Of a stretch of DNA of 64,000 nt, positions 32,193 to 40,295 are shown one piece after another. This stretch comes from Nereida sp024640765 (GTDB lineage Bacteria; Pseudomonadota; Alphaproteobacteria; Rhodobacterales; Rhodobacteraceae). Below the pieces are notes generated by a model. That model did no database searches, was not told where the DNA came from, and was given only the letters and a program-made list of their open reading frames with translations. Position 1 is the first letter of the stretch. Every line of letters begins with the position of its first letter. The DNA lies in contig JAHEEK010000005.1 of the NCBI GenBank assembly GCA_024640765.1, forward strand, positions 107,532-171,531, written 5' to 3'. A program made the translations under genes and the position numbers.

Positions 32193-32663
32193 ATGGATAA
32201 AATTCCTCTCACAAAAGCTGGCGCAGATCGACTTGATGCGGAGTTAAAGGGACTGAAATCTAAGGATCGCCCCGAGATCATCGCGGCGATCGCGGAAGCG
32301 CGTGAATTGGGCGATCTTAAAGAGAACGCCGAGTACCACTCAGCGCGTGAAAAACAGAGCTTCATCGAAGGCCGCATCGCAGAGCTGGAGGCTATCCTCA
32401 GCCGCGCAGATATCATTGACACCTCAAAAATGTCGGGCACCGTCAAGTTCGGCGCGCATGTTGAATTGGTTGACGAAGACACCGATGAAGAAAAGACCTA
32501 TCAAGTTGTGGGTGAGCCAGAAGCCGACATTGAGCGCGGCCTGCTGAACATCGCCTCGCCGTTGGCGCGCGCGTTGATTGGGAAAGAAGAGGGCGACAGC
32601 ATCGAGGTCCGCACCCCCGGTGGCACGCGGTCTTACGAAATTCTGTCCGTTAAATTTTCGTAA
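32193..32663 (+). CDS. greA: Transcription elongation factor GreA
   Basis: 156-residue factor that stimulates RNA cleavage in backtracked RNA polymerase. The N-terminal coiled coil is MDKIPLTKAGADRLDAELKGLK...ARELGDLKENAEYHSAREKQSF, including the acidic tip D-x-x-E-N region, and the C-terminal FKBP-like domain contains VGEPEADIERGLLNIASPLARALIGK. The Shine-Dalgarno is weak (GAAAGA). The 207-bp upstream gap holds no other gene. Confidence 0.98.
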   Translation: MDKIPLTKAGADRLDAELKGLKSKDRPEIIAAIAEARELGDLKENAEYHSAREKQSFIEGRIAELEAILSRADIIDTSKMSGTVKFGAHVELVDEDTDEEKTYQVVGEPEADIERGLLNIASPLARALIGKEEGDSIEVRTPGGTRSYEILSVKFS

Positions 32664-32669
32664 CTCGTG

Positions 32670-33692
32670 ATGGCCACAACCTCACCGCATTCACAGCCTC
32701 AATCCAAGTCACAGCCGAAAAATAACTTGCTTGCCACACCCGAACGCAGCGCGATTTCCTCGATCGGGATCATAGCAGCGGCGCTTACGCTTGTGTGGTT
32801 GATCGCGTCAGCGGTATTCTTTTTGCTGCTTCCGACAGAAGGATCATTAAACAGCCTTCAGTTCGTTATGGTCGTTTTTGCAGTGTTCATACCGGTGGCG
32901 TTGATCTGGGTTGCAGCAACAACGGCACACTCGATCCAATTGTTGAAAGATGATAACAGCAAATTGCATGCAGCTGTCACTCGTATTCGAAGAACATACG
33001 TTGACCAGCAAAGACACGTTTACGAAACTGCTAATCCCGATCTTAAAAAGAAAAACAAAGAAACCACAGAAACGAAATTCGATGCGCCCTCGGCGGTAAC
33101 AACTTTCATCTCAAGTCACTCAGATGCTCCGCTTACGGGCTTGGACTTAAAAAATGCAACCGTCGGTGTCGACGGTCAAGCCGAGTTGCCCCTCGGCACG
33201 CCGATGAAGGCACTACAGCCAGCGCTTGAAAACGAAGCTTTCATCCGTGCACTCAATTTCCCCGACACCGCCGAAGACACTGTGGGCTTTGCAGCCCTTC
33301 GTAAGGCCCTAAAAGATCACCGTGCGAGCCAACTGATCATCGCTGCACAAGACATGCTGACCCTTCTGAGCCAAGAGGGCATTTACATGGACGACCTGCG
33401 GCATGATCGTCCTAAACCAGAGTTGTGGCGACGTTTTGCCCAAGGTGAGCGCGGCCCTGCGATCGCGGCCCTTGGCGGTGTTCGCGACCGCTCATCCCTC
33501 GCCCTAACCGCAGGGCGCATGAAAGAGGACGTCATTTTTCGGGACGCAGCGCACCACTTTTTGCGCCGGTTTGACAAAGTCATGATGGAATTTGAACCAC
33601 ACGCGTCCGATGCGGAATTGGCAAAACTGTCCACAACACGCACCGCATTGGCATTCATGCTTTTGGGTCGTGTGGCCGGAATGTTCAGCTAA
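32670..33692 (+). CDS. Conserved membrane protein of unknown function
   Basis: 340-residue protein starting 6 bp after greA (a GTG one codon earlier is possible). A polar N-terminus is followed by two membrane helices at about 30-52 (GIIAAALTLVWLIASAVFFLLL) and 64-84 (FVMVVFAVFIPVALIWVAA), a coiled-coil stretch (SIQLLKDDNSKLHAAVTRIRR) and a soluble helical C-terminal domain of ~180 residues ending MLLGRVAGMF. I know no domain name for it. Position behind greA suggests shared transcription. No Shine-Dalgarno is evident, so translation may be coupled. Confidence 0.78.
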   Translation: MATTSPHSQPQSKSQPKNNLLATPERSAISSIGIIAAALTLVWLIASAVFFLLLPTEGSLNSLQFVMVVFAVFIPVALIWVAATTAHSIQLLKDDNSKLHAAVTRIRRTYVDQQRHVYETANPDLKKKNKETTETKFDAPSAVTTFISSHSDAPLTGLDLKNATVGVDGQAELPLGTPMKALQPALENEAFIRALNFPDTAEDTVGFAALRKALKDHRASQLIIAAQDMLTLLSQEGIYMDDLRHDRPKPELWRRFAQGERGPAIAALGGVRDRSSLALTAGRMKEDVIFRDAAHHFLRRFDKVMMEFEPHASDAELAKLSTTRTALAFMLLGRVAGMFS

Positions 33693-33694
33693 AC

Positions 33695-35857
33695 CTACAG
33701 CCCAAGACTTGAAAACGGAATGTAGCGGACGGACGTCCCAGGGGTGATCTCTTGCGCCTCGTCCAGTAACTCCACAAGTCCTTCGGCCCACGACAGCCCA
33801 CCAATCCGGCCAGACCCCTCTGAGGCAAAAACCTCGGCAACACCGTTACGCAGACGGGCCCGCAGAAACTCGCGGCGGCCTTCTTTTTTACGCTTTGAAA
33901 AACCCGCGGGAACGGTCACTGCTTGCGGTGCTGCAAAATCCCCACCAGCCAAACAAGTCATCGCGGGACGTGCAAAAATAGTCGTGCAGACAAAGGCCGC
34001 AACGGGATTTCCAGGCAGGCCGAACACAGGCACACCGCCCCACATCGCCAACGCCAGCGGGCGTCCCGGTTTGACCGCAATCCGCCACCACGCAAGCGAG
34101 CCTGAACTTTGCAACAACTTTGAAACGTGGTCCTCATCACCCGCGGATGCGCCACCTGATGTCAGGATCACATCCGCAAACTTAGCCGCTTCATCAAGTG
34201 CTGCCTTCAATGCGTCCGGATCGTCGCGGATGATCCCCATATCAACAGGTTCAAACCCCCAAGCCGTGATCATCGACAAAAGCATGGGGCGATTTGCATC
34301 AAAAATTTGACCCGCTCTGGCGGTACTACCCGCCTCTACCAACTCATCCCCAGTAGAAATGACTGCAACACGAAGGGCTGCGCGAACGTCGATATCACTG
34401 ATCCCGCCAGCCGTCAGAAACGCTGCATCCGCAGGGGTGATTTTCCGCGCGGCGCGTAGCATCACATCACCCTTCATAACATCTTCACCAGCCTTGCGCG
34501 TGTTGGCACCTTTGAGCAGGCCTCTGTGAAAAGCGATGCGAGTAGGCTGCCCCTGCTCATCCGCCTCAACAGTGCAATCCTCTTCAAGCACAACCGTATC
34601 AACGCCGCTCGGGACAACCGCGCCCGTCAAAATACGGATCGCACGACCTTTTGGAACAGCACCCGAAAACGGTGCGCCAGCGGCGGCGCGCGCCATAACT
34701 ACCGGTAATTCGTTGGACCCGTCCAAGATCGCATCTGCCGAAAACCCATACCCATCGACCGCGCAATTTGCGTGCGGTGGGTTTGCGCGCTGTGCGCAAA
34801 CATCACTTGCAAGGTAACGCCCCACCGCGTCTTTCACCGCAATTGTTTCTGTAGCTGTTACGGTGCGAACCCGATCTTTCAACTGATCCAGCGCCTCATC
34901 CACGGGCGTCCAACTCACGCCTTGCGGCATCGCAAAACAGTCGTTCCCAAGAGGCGGAGGCGTCAAGCTGTCGCCATCTGTTTTTTGCTTTCGCACACCC
35001 AGTATCCACCCTTCCTCCGAGGCAATCTGCGCAGCTTTCGTTTCCGTCGTCTGATCAAAACCTGCGCCAAAAAGCGCGTCCAACTCAGCATTCTCAAACG
35101 CCTCGCAAACCGCGCGGACCTGACGCGCGTCGAGCACATCAAATATCGTTCCATCATCGCTCATGCGATGCGTTGCATCAAACAATGACGGGTAAATTTC
35201 AGCCAGTACAATATTTGTTGCGGGCTTTGCAAAACCTGTCTCAAACGGCCAAACTGTAATGCCGCCGCCGTAGCGCGCCCGCAGTTTGGCCAACATCGGC
35301 AACCCCACAAGAGACTGCCCACCAACAGAGCCCGGGGTGTAGAGTTTCCACATTGGTTGTGCGCTTGAAGTGAGCGCCTCGACCGTGCGGCGCTCAGGGA
35401 ACTGCAGGGGATCCCGCTCGGACCCGCGTTGGCGCAACGCATCGGTTTCAGCACCCCTCGGGCACCCCCAAAAAGGTCCGATACTATCCAAAGCTCGGTT
35501 GACCTGATCGGCCACCTCAAAGCGATTATTTTTGTTGTCTGGCCCATCTTCAATGCGTTCGGCCAACCAGTCCCAAACGCCAAGCGCAGAAGATTTCCCC
35601 GTCAGAGTCTGCGCAAAACCCTGTGGGTAGCCGAAACCAAAATCGAACCCGACGAGAACGCGCGCGCGGGCATCTTGCGCCCTATCAAGCATCGCGCAAA
35701 TAGCATCCATAGCCAAAAGCCGCGTTCGAAAATACTGCACGTCTACTGGCTGCCCGCGCACCTTTGAACCAACATAAATCGCGTTCGCAACGGGTTTGGC
35801 CGAAGATGGCGTCGAGGAAGATGACCAATCGACCGCGATGATCTGATCGAAACTCAA
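33695..35857 (-). CDS. moeA: MoeA molybdopterin molybdotransferase with an extra N-terminal domain
   Basis: 720-residue fusion. Residues ~313-720 are MoeA, which inserts molybdate into adenylylated molybdopterin: PPHANCAVDGYGF, RILTGAVVP, ISTGDEL, TSGGASAGDEDHV and LPGNPVAAFV are all present. Residues 1-310 form another domain opening IIAVDWSSSS, then VLVGFDFGFGYP and RGAETDALRQRG; I do not recognise it with certainty, though acidic strand ends recall RNase H-fold/DUF429-like proteins. The start is TTG (35855-35857) overlapping the mobB stop, with GAAGG 7 nt upstream. Last gene of fdhD-mobA-mobB-moeA. Confidence 0.92.
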   Translation of the reverse strand: MSFDQIIAVDWSSSSTPSSAKPVANAIYVGSKVRGQPVDVQYFRTRLLAMDAICAMLDRAQDARARVLVGFDFGFGYPQGFAQTLTGKSSALGVWDWLAERIEDGPDNKNNRFEVADQVNRALDSIGPFWGCPRGAETDALRQRGSERDPLQFPERRTVEALTSSAQPMWKLYTPGSVGGQSLVGLPMLAKLRARYGGGITVWPFETGFAKPATNIVLAEIYPSLFDATHRMSDDGTIFDVLDARQVRAVCEAFENAELDALFGAGFDQTTETKAAQIASEEGWILGVRKQKTDGDSLTPPPLGNDCFAMPQGVSWTPVDEALDQLKDRVRTVTATETIAVKDAVGRYLASDVCAQRANPPHANCAVDGYGFSADAILDGSNELPVVMARAAAGAPFSGAVPKGRAIRILTGAVVPSGVDTVVLEEDCTVEADEQGQPTRIAFHRGLLKGANTRKAGEDVMKGDVMLRAARKITPADAAFLTAGGISDIDVRAALRVAVISTGDELVEAGSTARAGQIFDANRPMLLSMITAWGFEPVDMGIIRDDPDALKAALDEAAKFADVILTSGGASAGDEDHVSKLLQSSGSLAWWRIAVKPGRPLALAMWGGVPVFGLPGNPVAAFVCTTIFARPAMTCLAGGDFAAPQAVTVPAGFSKRKKEGRREFLRARLRNGVAEVFASEGSGRIGGLSWAEGLVELLDEAQEITPGTSVRYIPFSSLGL

Positions 35858-36348
35858 AGCCCCGCCTTCACACAGATGAAATCCGCAATCGCGACGGTAT
35901 CATCCAAATCAAACTGTGGCTTTGGCGTATCAAGCACTGTGTCAGCGGCATAGGCCAATACCGATGCGTCCTCGATCATGGATTGGGATGTTTGCTGCCG
36001 GTAAGCGCACACTTTGGGGTGCGTGTCCCGTTTGAACCCTTCGACCAAAACCAAGTCAACGGGCGCCAGCTGCGCTAGCAATTTATCAAGCGGTGGCTCG
36101 GGCTCTCCGCGCAATTCAGTCATCAACGCCCATCTGTTTGCACTGGCCAAAAGCACTTGTTGTGCGCCTGCATCGCGGTGGCGGTAGCTGTCTTTGCCCT
36201 GCTGGTCGATGTCGAAATTATGATGCGCGTGTTTCAATGTGCTAACTGAAAAACCGCGCGCGGTAATTTCAGCCACAAGCCGCTCCATCAGGCCCGTCTT
36301 TCCTGCGTTTTTCCAGCCAATGACACCAAAAACCTTTTGCTTCATCAT
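35854..36348 (-). CDS. mobB: Molybdopterin-guanine dinucleotide biosynthesis adaptor MobB
   Basis: 164-residue P-loop GTPase-like protein assisting MobA in attaching GMP to molybdopterin. Walker A reads GWKNAGKTGLM near the N-terminus, then STLKHAHHNFDIDQQGKDSYRHRDAGA, the MobB signature, and LVLVEGFKRD. GGAG lies 8 nt before the first ATG; a second ATG follows at once. It overlaps both mobA and moeA by 3-4 nt. Confidence 0.95.
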   Translation of the reverse strand: MMKQKVFGVIGWKNAGKTGLMERLVAEITARGFSVSTLKHAHHNFDIDQQGKDSYRHRDAGAQQVLLASANRWALMTELRGEPEPPLDKLLAQLAPVDLVLVEGFKRDTHPKVCAYRQQTSQSMIEDASVLAYAADTVLDTPKPQFDLDDTVAIADFICVKAGL

Positions 36349-36935
36349 AAGTATCGCTCCGCCTGCGCCAAATCTTCAGGCGTATTGATATTAAAGAACG
36401 GATCAAACGAACCAACTTCAAAGGAAGCAGTTGCCGCATGATGCTGATCAGTCCACGCGACGACTTTGCGCAATCCCCCTTGCAAGGCCGCGCGGAGATC
36501 ATCGCGCAAGGCGACTGGCCAAATCCCAAACGTGGGGTGACGGCCATCCGTTGCTGCCAAAGCCAGCGGATGGGTCATATTATCAGCGGCCATCATCAAA
36601 CGGGGCGTCAAATCACATGGGAAAAACGGCGTGTCCGCAGCAACGCTTACAACCGTTTCAGCCCCCTGCTCAGCCGCCCAATCAAGGCCTGCAAGAATAC
36701 CTGCAAGAGGACCTACAAACCCACTGATACTGTCCGCAACCACATCATGACCAATTTGGCCAAACCGCGCGGGATCGCCGTTGGCGTTAAGGCACAGCCC
36801 CGCGACTTGCGGCTCAAGGCGCTCAATCACCCGCTCAAGCAACGTTGTGCCGCCAAGCTGCAAAAGCGCCTTGTCCCCGCCGCCCATCCGGCGTGCTTGT
36901 CCACCCGCCAGAATAACACCGAAGGGTTGCTTCAT
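36345..36935 (-). CDS. mobA: Molybdenum cofactor guanylyltransferase MobA
   Basis: 196-residue nucleotidyltransferase forming Mo-MGD from GTP and Mo-molybdopterin, the cofactor form used by DMSO reductase-family enzymes such as formate dehydrogenase. The signature GVILAGGQARRMGGGDKALL opens the protein; ISGFVGPLAGILAGL and SVAADTPFFPCDL carry the metal-binding region, and FFNINTPEDLAQAE is the typical C-terminus. ATGA overlap with fdhD upstream and mobB downstream. Confidence 0.97.
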   Translation of the reverse strand: MKQPFGVILAGGQARRMGGGDKALLQLGGTTLLERVIERLEPQVAGLCLNANGDPARFGQIGHDVVADSISGFVGPLAGILAGLDWAAEQGAETVVSVAADTPFFPCDLTPRLMMAADNMTHPLALAATDGRHPTFGIWPVALRDDLRAALQGGLRKVVAWTDQHHAATASFEVGSFDPFFNINTPEDLAQAERYL

Positions 36936-37825
36936 TGCTTTGCTCCCTTACGGCCAGATTTCGATGGCTCGTCGCGGACTGAGGCAAGATCAGCATCGCG
37001 CACCAACCGGTCATTTCCAGCCAAACAGACAAACCGCTGGCCACGCATCCGGCCAATCAATGTCAAACCTACTTGCTGGGCAATCTCCACACCCCATGCC
37101 GTAAACCCGGAACGCGACACCAAGGCCGGAATACCCATCATCGCTGTTTTAATCACCATCTCGGATGTAAGGCGGCCTGTGGTGTACAAAATCTTGTCCG
37201 ATGGGCTCACACCTTCTGACAGCATCCAGCCAGCTACTTTATCAACTGCGTTATGGCGACCAACGTCCTCCATATAAACGAGGGGGCGATCTTGCTGGCA
37301 AAGAACCGTGCCGTGAATAGCACCTGAGGTCAGATAAAGGCTGGGTGTCGTGTTAATCTGATGCGCTAATGCATAAAGCCATGACGTTTTCACAGGCACT
37401 TGGGGCAACGTCACGCCCTCAAGGCCCTCCATCATATCCCCAAAAACTGTCCCAACAGCACAGCCGCTGGTGCGGGTCTTTTTCTTGAGTTTATCCTCAA
37501 ACACCGTCTGGCTCGCCGTGCGCACAACCACAGTCTCAAGCTCTTCGTCGTAGTCTATGCCGACGACGTCAGAAGCATCATCAAGCATCCCTTGATTGCG
37601 TAAAAACCCAAGTGCGAGGTACTGAGGGAAGTCACCAATTGTCATCGCCGTGACAATTTCCTGACTATTCAAGAAGATGGTCAAAGGACGTTCTTCGACC
37701 ACAGGCGTCTCGATCTGAGCGCCGGTGTGATCCACTCCCGCAACCGAACGCGTCAGGCACAAACCACCGCGCGCACCCAGTGGATCTGGCGCGATAATGT
37801 AATCTGCCTCATCAGCCATTTGCAT
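36932..37825 (-). CDS. fdhD: Formate dehydrogenase accessory sulfurtransferase FdhD
   Basis: 297-residue FdhD, which passes sulfur from IscS to the Mo-bisPGD cofactor of formate dehydrogenase. Seen: EERPLTIFLNSQEIVTAMTIGDFPQYLALGFL, the cysteine loop RTSGCAVG (C122), SGAIHGTVLC, EDVGRHNAVDKV and YTTGRLTSEMV. The second cysteine of the E. coli CxxC is replaced by glycine, leaving one sulfur-carrying residue. A second ATG (37819) is better spaced from a G-rich Shine-Dalgarno. First gene of the Mo-cofactor operon; no fdh structural genes in view. Confidence 0.95.
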   Translation of the reverse strand: MQMADEADYIIAPDPLGARGGLCLTRSVAGVDHTGAQIETPVVEERPLTIFLNSQEIVTAMTIGDFPQYLALGFLRNQGMLDDASDVVGIDYDEELETVVVRTASQTVFEDKLKKKTRTSGCAVGTVFGDMMEGLEGVTLPQVPVKTSWLYALAHQINTTPSLYLTSGAIHGTVLCQQDRPLVYMEDVGRHNAVDKVAGWMLSEGVSPSDKILYTTGRLTSEMVIKTAMMGIPALVSRSGFTAWGVEIAQQVGLTLIGRMRGQRFVCLAGNDRLVRDADLASVRDEPSKSGRKGAKQ

Positions 37826-37874
37826 CCCCCTGACACTCGTCTAAGTCATGTCTCGAATAACCTAGAGAGTCACA

Positions 37875-38588
37875 ATGTCATCTACCACCGCGAAATCGAC
37901 ATATCTGCAGGGCTTCCGCGACGGCCTGCCGTTTCTTTTGGTCATCGCACCATTCGGACTGTTGTTTGGGGTCGTAGGCACGGAAGCCGGATTAAACATT
38001 GCCGAAGTCATGGGCTTTGGCGTTTTAGTCATCGCGGGAGCCGCACAATTCACAGCAGTGCAGCTTATGGTCGAGGACGCGCCTACGCTTATCGTGCTGG
38101 CAACATCGCTTGCTGTGAACCTGCGCATGGCCATGTATTCCGCCGCAATGGTGCCGCATCTGGGCAAAGCCCGCCTTTGGCAACGTGCACTTGTGAGCTA
38201 TTCGATGGTGGACCAAACATACGCACTTGCGGATCAAAAGTTCCAAGACGAAACCGCTTGGACCCTCACGCAAAAGTTGCGCTATTTTGCGGGCACCGTC
38301 ACACCCATTTGCTCAACGTGGTATGCGATGACCTACGTTGGGGCAAAACTGGGTAGCTCTATTCCGCCGGAATATGCGCTCGACTTTGCGATCCCGATTA
38401 CATTTCTCGCACTTATCGCACCTGTTTTGCGCACACTGCCACACGTTATTGCCGCAGTAACTTCTGTTTTGGTGGCTCTGTTGTGCATGAATGTGCCTTA
38501 TAGCCTTGGAATTATCATCGCAGGCATCGCGGCTATGATCGCGGGCGCGCAGGCTGAGTTGATGCTGAAAAAGGAGCCTAAGTCATGA
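37875..38588 (+). CDS. azlC: AzlC family branched-chain amino acid permease
   Basis: 237-residue inner-membrane protein, large subunit of the AzlCD-type exporter of branched-chain (or related) amino acids. The opening GFRDGLPFLLVIAPFGLLFGVVGTEAGL and the segment FTAVQLMVEDAP...LVNLR-like AVNLRMAMYSAAM are family marks; about six hydrophobic helices. Divergent from fdhD (49 bp). Its TGA overlaps the azlD ATG. Substrate inferred from the family. Confidence 0.93.
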   Translation: MSSTTAKSTYLQGFRDGLPFLLVIAPFGLLFGVVGTEAGLNIAEVMGFGVLVIAGAAQFTAVQLMVEDAPTLIVLATSLAVNLRMAMYSAAMVPHLGKARLWQRALVSYSMVDQTYALADQKFQDETAWTLTQKLRYFAGTVTPICSTWYAMTYVGAKLGSSIPPEYALDFAIPITFLALIAPVLRTLPHVIAAVTSVLVALLCMNVPYSLGIIIAGIAAMIAGAQAELMLKKEPKS

Positions 38589-38923
38589 TTTCGGATGATG
38601 TAAACGTTTGGTTAATTATCGGTGTTTTAGCGCTTGGGACCTTCATTAGCCGCTTTTCATTTTTGGGCCTGATCGGTGACCGTGAATTGCCAGAATGGAT
38701 TTTGCGACACCTTCGCTACACAGCCGCTGCTGTTTTACCCGCACTAATTGCACCGGTTGTACTGTTTCCGCCCACGACAAATGGTGAAGTGGATCCCACA
38801 CGTCTGTCAGCAGCGATTGTCACGTTGGTCGTTGGTGTTTGGACACGCAACGTCCTTTGGGCAATCATTTTGGGTGCAGCGACACTTTACGGGATGCTCT
38901 ATCTCACAGGTGGTTTTGGTTAA
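38585..38923 (+). CDS. azlD: AzlD family protein
   Basis: 112-residue small membrane partner of AzlC with four hydrophobic segments (VWLIIGVLALGTFISRFSFLGLI; YTAAAVLPALIAPVVLF; LSAAIVTLVVGVWT; LWAIILGAATLYGMLYL). The N-terminal GTFISRFSFL and mid-protein LRYTAAAVLPAL are typical of AzlD. ATGA overlap with azlC. Confidence 0.92.
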   Translation: MISDDVNVWLIIGVLALGTFISRFSFLGLIGDRELPEWILRHLRYTAAAVLPALIAPVVLFPPTTNGEVDPTRLSAAIVTLVVGVWTRNVLWAIILGAATLYGMLYLTGGFG

Positions 38924-38935
38924 ACTGCCAGCACG

Positions 38936-39559
38936 TTAGTCCAGATCAACATCAATATACTGCGAAAGCGCCACGGCTTTATCGCCGTCATCCGTCTCGT
39001 AATATTCTTGTTCCGCTACACCGGGCAGTGCGCCAAACCGCTCGCGCGCTTTGTTGGGAAAGTATATCGTGTCAATGCTTTCAAAACCCTCAAGCTGGCT
39101 CAAGATGCTCGTGATGCTGCGGGTGCACCCTGCCGCAGGGACGGCGCCGTTATTGATCACCAACTGAAGGGCTTGCTCGGCCACACCTGCGGGCACTTCG
39201 ATCGTTTGCTCAACCACACGGTGGGTGATGCGGGCATGGGCACCGATATAAAATCGCTTATAAAGTGGTGTAATACCGTAAAGCACATCACCACGCTCGG
39301 GGATTGATTTGGCCTCAAAACTTCCAGCCGGGTCGAACAAAACACGCTGCGATCCGTTGACCAGCAGGGCACTGTGGGCGCCGGAGTTAGTACCGTTACT
39401 TACAACAGTAATCAAAGAAAGGGCGGGAGGGCCGTCGTGGCGGTAAACGCTCTCGCGGATTTCACTATCTGTCGCGGTTGGCAGGTCCTGAGTGGGTGTC
39501 AGGCACCCCGCCAGCAGCATCGCCGCTGTGAAAAATGCAGCAATGCTCCGCGTTTTCAT
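38936..39559 (-). CDS. Lipoprotein with possible permuted papain-like domain
   Basis: 207-residue predicted lipoprotein. The signal peptide ends in the lipobox LLAGC, lipid-modified C19. The mature domain contains VVSNGTNSGAHSALLV (H62), VLFDPAGSF, RGDVLYGITP and VPAAGCTRSITSIL (C145). A histidine ahead of a cysteine by ~80 residues, each in such contexts, resembles circularly permuted NlpC/P60-type peptidases, but this is inference. It begins 4 bp after the CoxIV-like gene on the same strand. Function unknown. Confidence 0.78.
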   Translation of the reverse strand: MKTRSIAAFFTAAMLLAGCLTPTQDLPTATDSEIRESVYRHDGPPALSLITVVSNGTNSGAHSALLVNGSQRVLFDPAGSFEAKSIPERGDVLYGITPLYKRFYIGAHARITHRVVEQTIEVPAGVAEQALQLVINNGAVPAAGCTRSITSILSQLEGFESIDTIYFPNKARERFGALPGVAEQEYYETDDGDKAVALSQYIDVDLD

Positions 39560-39563
39560 CTGC

Positions 39564-39704
39564 TTAACCGCCGATAATGGCGAGCAAGATCAACGTCGCA
39601 ATGATGATCACCACGCTCCACGTTGTGAATTTTACGAAGCCCGCAAAAGTTTTCTCTTGGACTTCGATGTCCATTTTACCGTGCTCGTGCTTGTCATCAG
39701 CCAT
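39564..39704 (-). CDS. aa3-type cytochrome c oxidase subunit IV
   Basis: 46-residue peptide of the bacterial CoxIV (PF07835-like) group: a polar N-terminus MADDKHEHGKMDIEVQEKTFAGF, then one membrane helix FTTWSVVIIIATLILLAI ending in GG. The MDIxxQEKTFxGF motif is diagnostic. This subunit sits at the edge of the aa3 oxidase in Rhodobacter and Paracoccus and is encoded away from the main cox genes, as here. The ORF runs 39704 to 39564 and is followed 4 bp later by the lipoprotein gene. Confidence 0.9.
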   Translation of the reverse strand: MADDKHEHGKMDIEVQEKTFAGFVKFTTWSVVIIIATLILLAIIGG

Positions 39705-39806
39705 GTCTAATTTCCCGTTTAGCTAAGTATTCTTGAGGCGCGCATAAAGCATATTTGCACGCATTTCTAGTGATTTCACTGCCCCTGCGACACTGCTCAC
39801 ACCAGC

Positions 39807-40259
39807 TTAGGCACCAGGCTTTTCAAGCTGCTCGGCAAGGCGGAAGCCAATCCGGTTAGGCTCAGGCGCGTCGACCTCCTTGGGAATTGCGCGCAGCATC
39901 ACATTAAGTTGGGTGACGTGCTGTACTAACTGCGTCTTAGCGCCCGCTGCGTCCGTGCCGTAGAACGTAACAATATCAGGGTCAAAATATCCCATGCCTT
40001 CAATCCGCAGCACGCCTGCCTCGCCACCCGCGAAACCCATTGCTGCCTCATGCTCGGCGTCCAGCGTTTCTTCAAACTTCTTGAGGTACAAAACCACCCG
40101 TTCATAAGCCCATTGCGCGGGGCTTTTCTTACTGACCGCTTGGGTCATTGCGGATGGCAGTTCTTCATCTTGGGTGCCTGCCGCGTTTGCGGCGCGCATC
40201 TTTGGCAGCACATCATCTTCCAATGCGTCCGCGCTTGTTTTGATCACGTTATCCATCAT
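39807..40259 (-). CDS. DUF6173 family protein
   Basis: 150-residue soluble protein matching the Rhodobacteraceae DUF6173 type: PAQWAYERVVLYLKKFEETLDAEHEAAM, then a beta-rich part LRIEGMGYFDPDIVTFYG and TQLVQHVTQLNVMLRAIPK, ending RIGFRLAEQLE. GGAGG precedes two adjacent ATGs (40259, 40256). It lies 36 bp downstream of the Lrp-type regulator on the same strand. Function unknown. Confidence 0.82.
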   Translation of the reverse strand: MMDNVIKTSADALEDDVLPKMRAANAAGTQDEELPSAMTQAVSKKSPAQWAYERVVLYLKKFEETLDAEHEAAMGFAGGEAGVLRIEGMGYFDPDIVTFYGTDAAGAKTQLVQHVTQLNVMLRAIPKEVDAPEPNRIGFRLAEQLEKPGA

Positions 40260-40295
40260 TACTTCCTCCGCCAATTACACGCCCACACCGCACCA

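Noticed and set aside
32090..32482. Minus-strand frame opposite greA
   Set aside because: Ser/Arg-rich shadow of greA; greA is certain.
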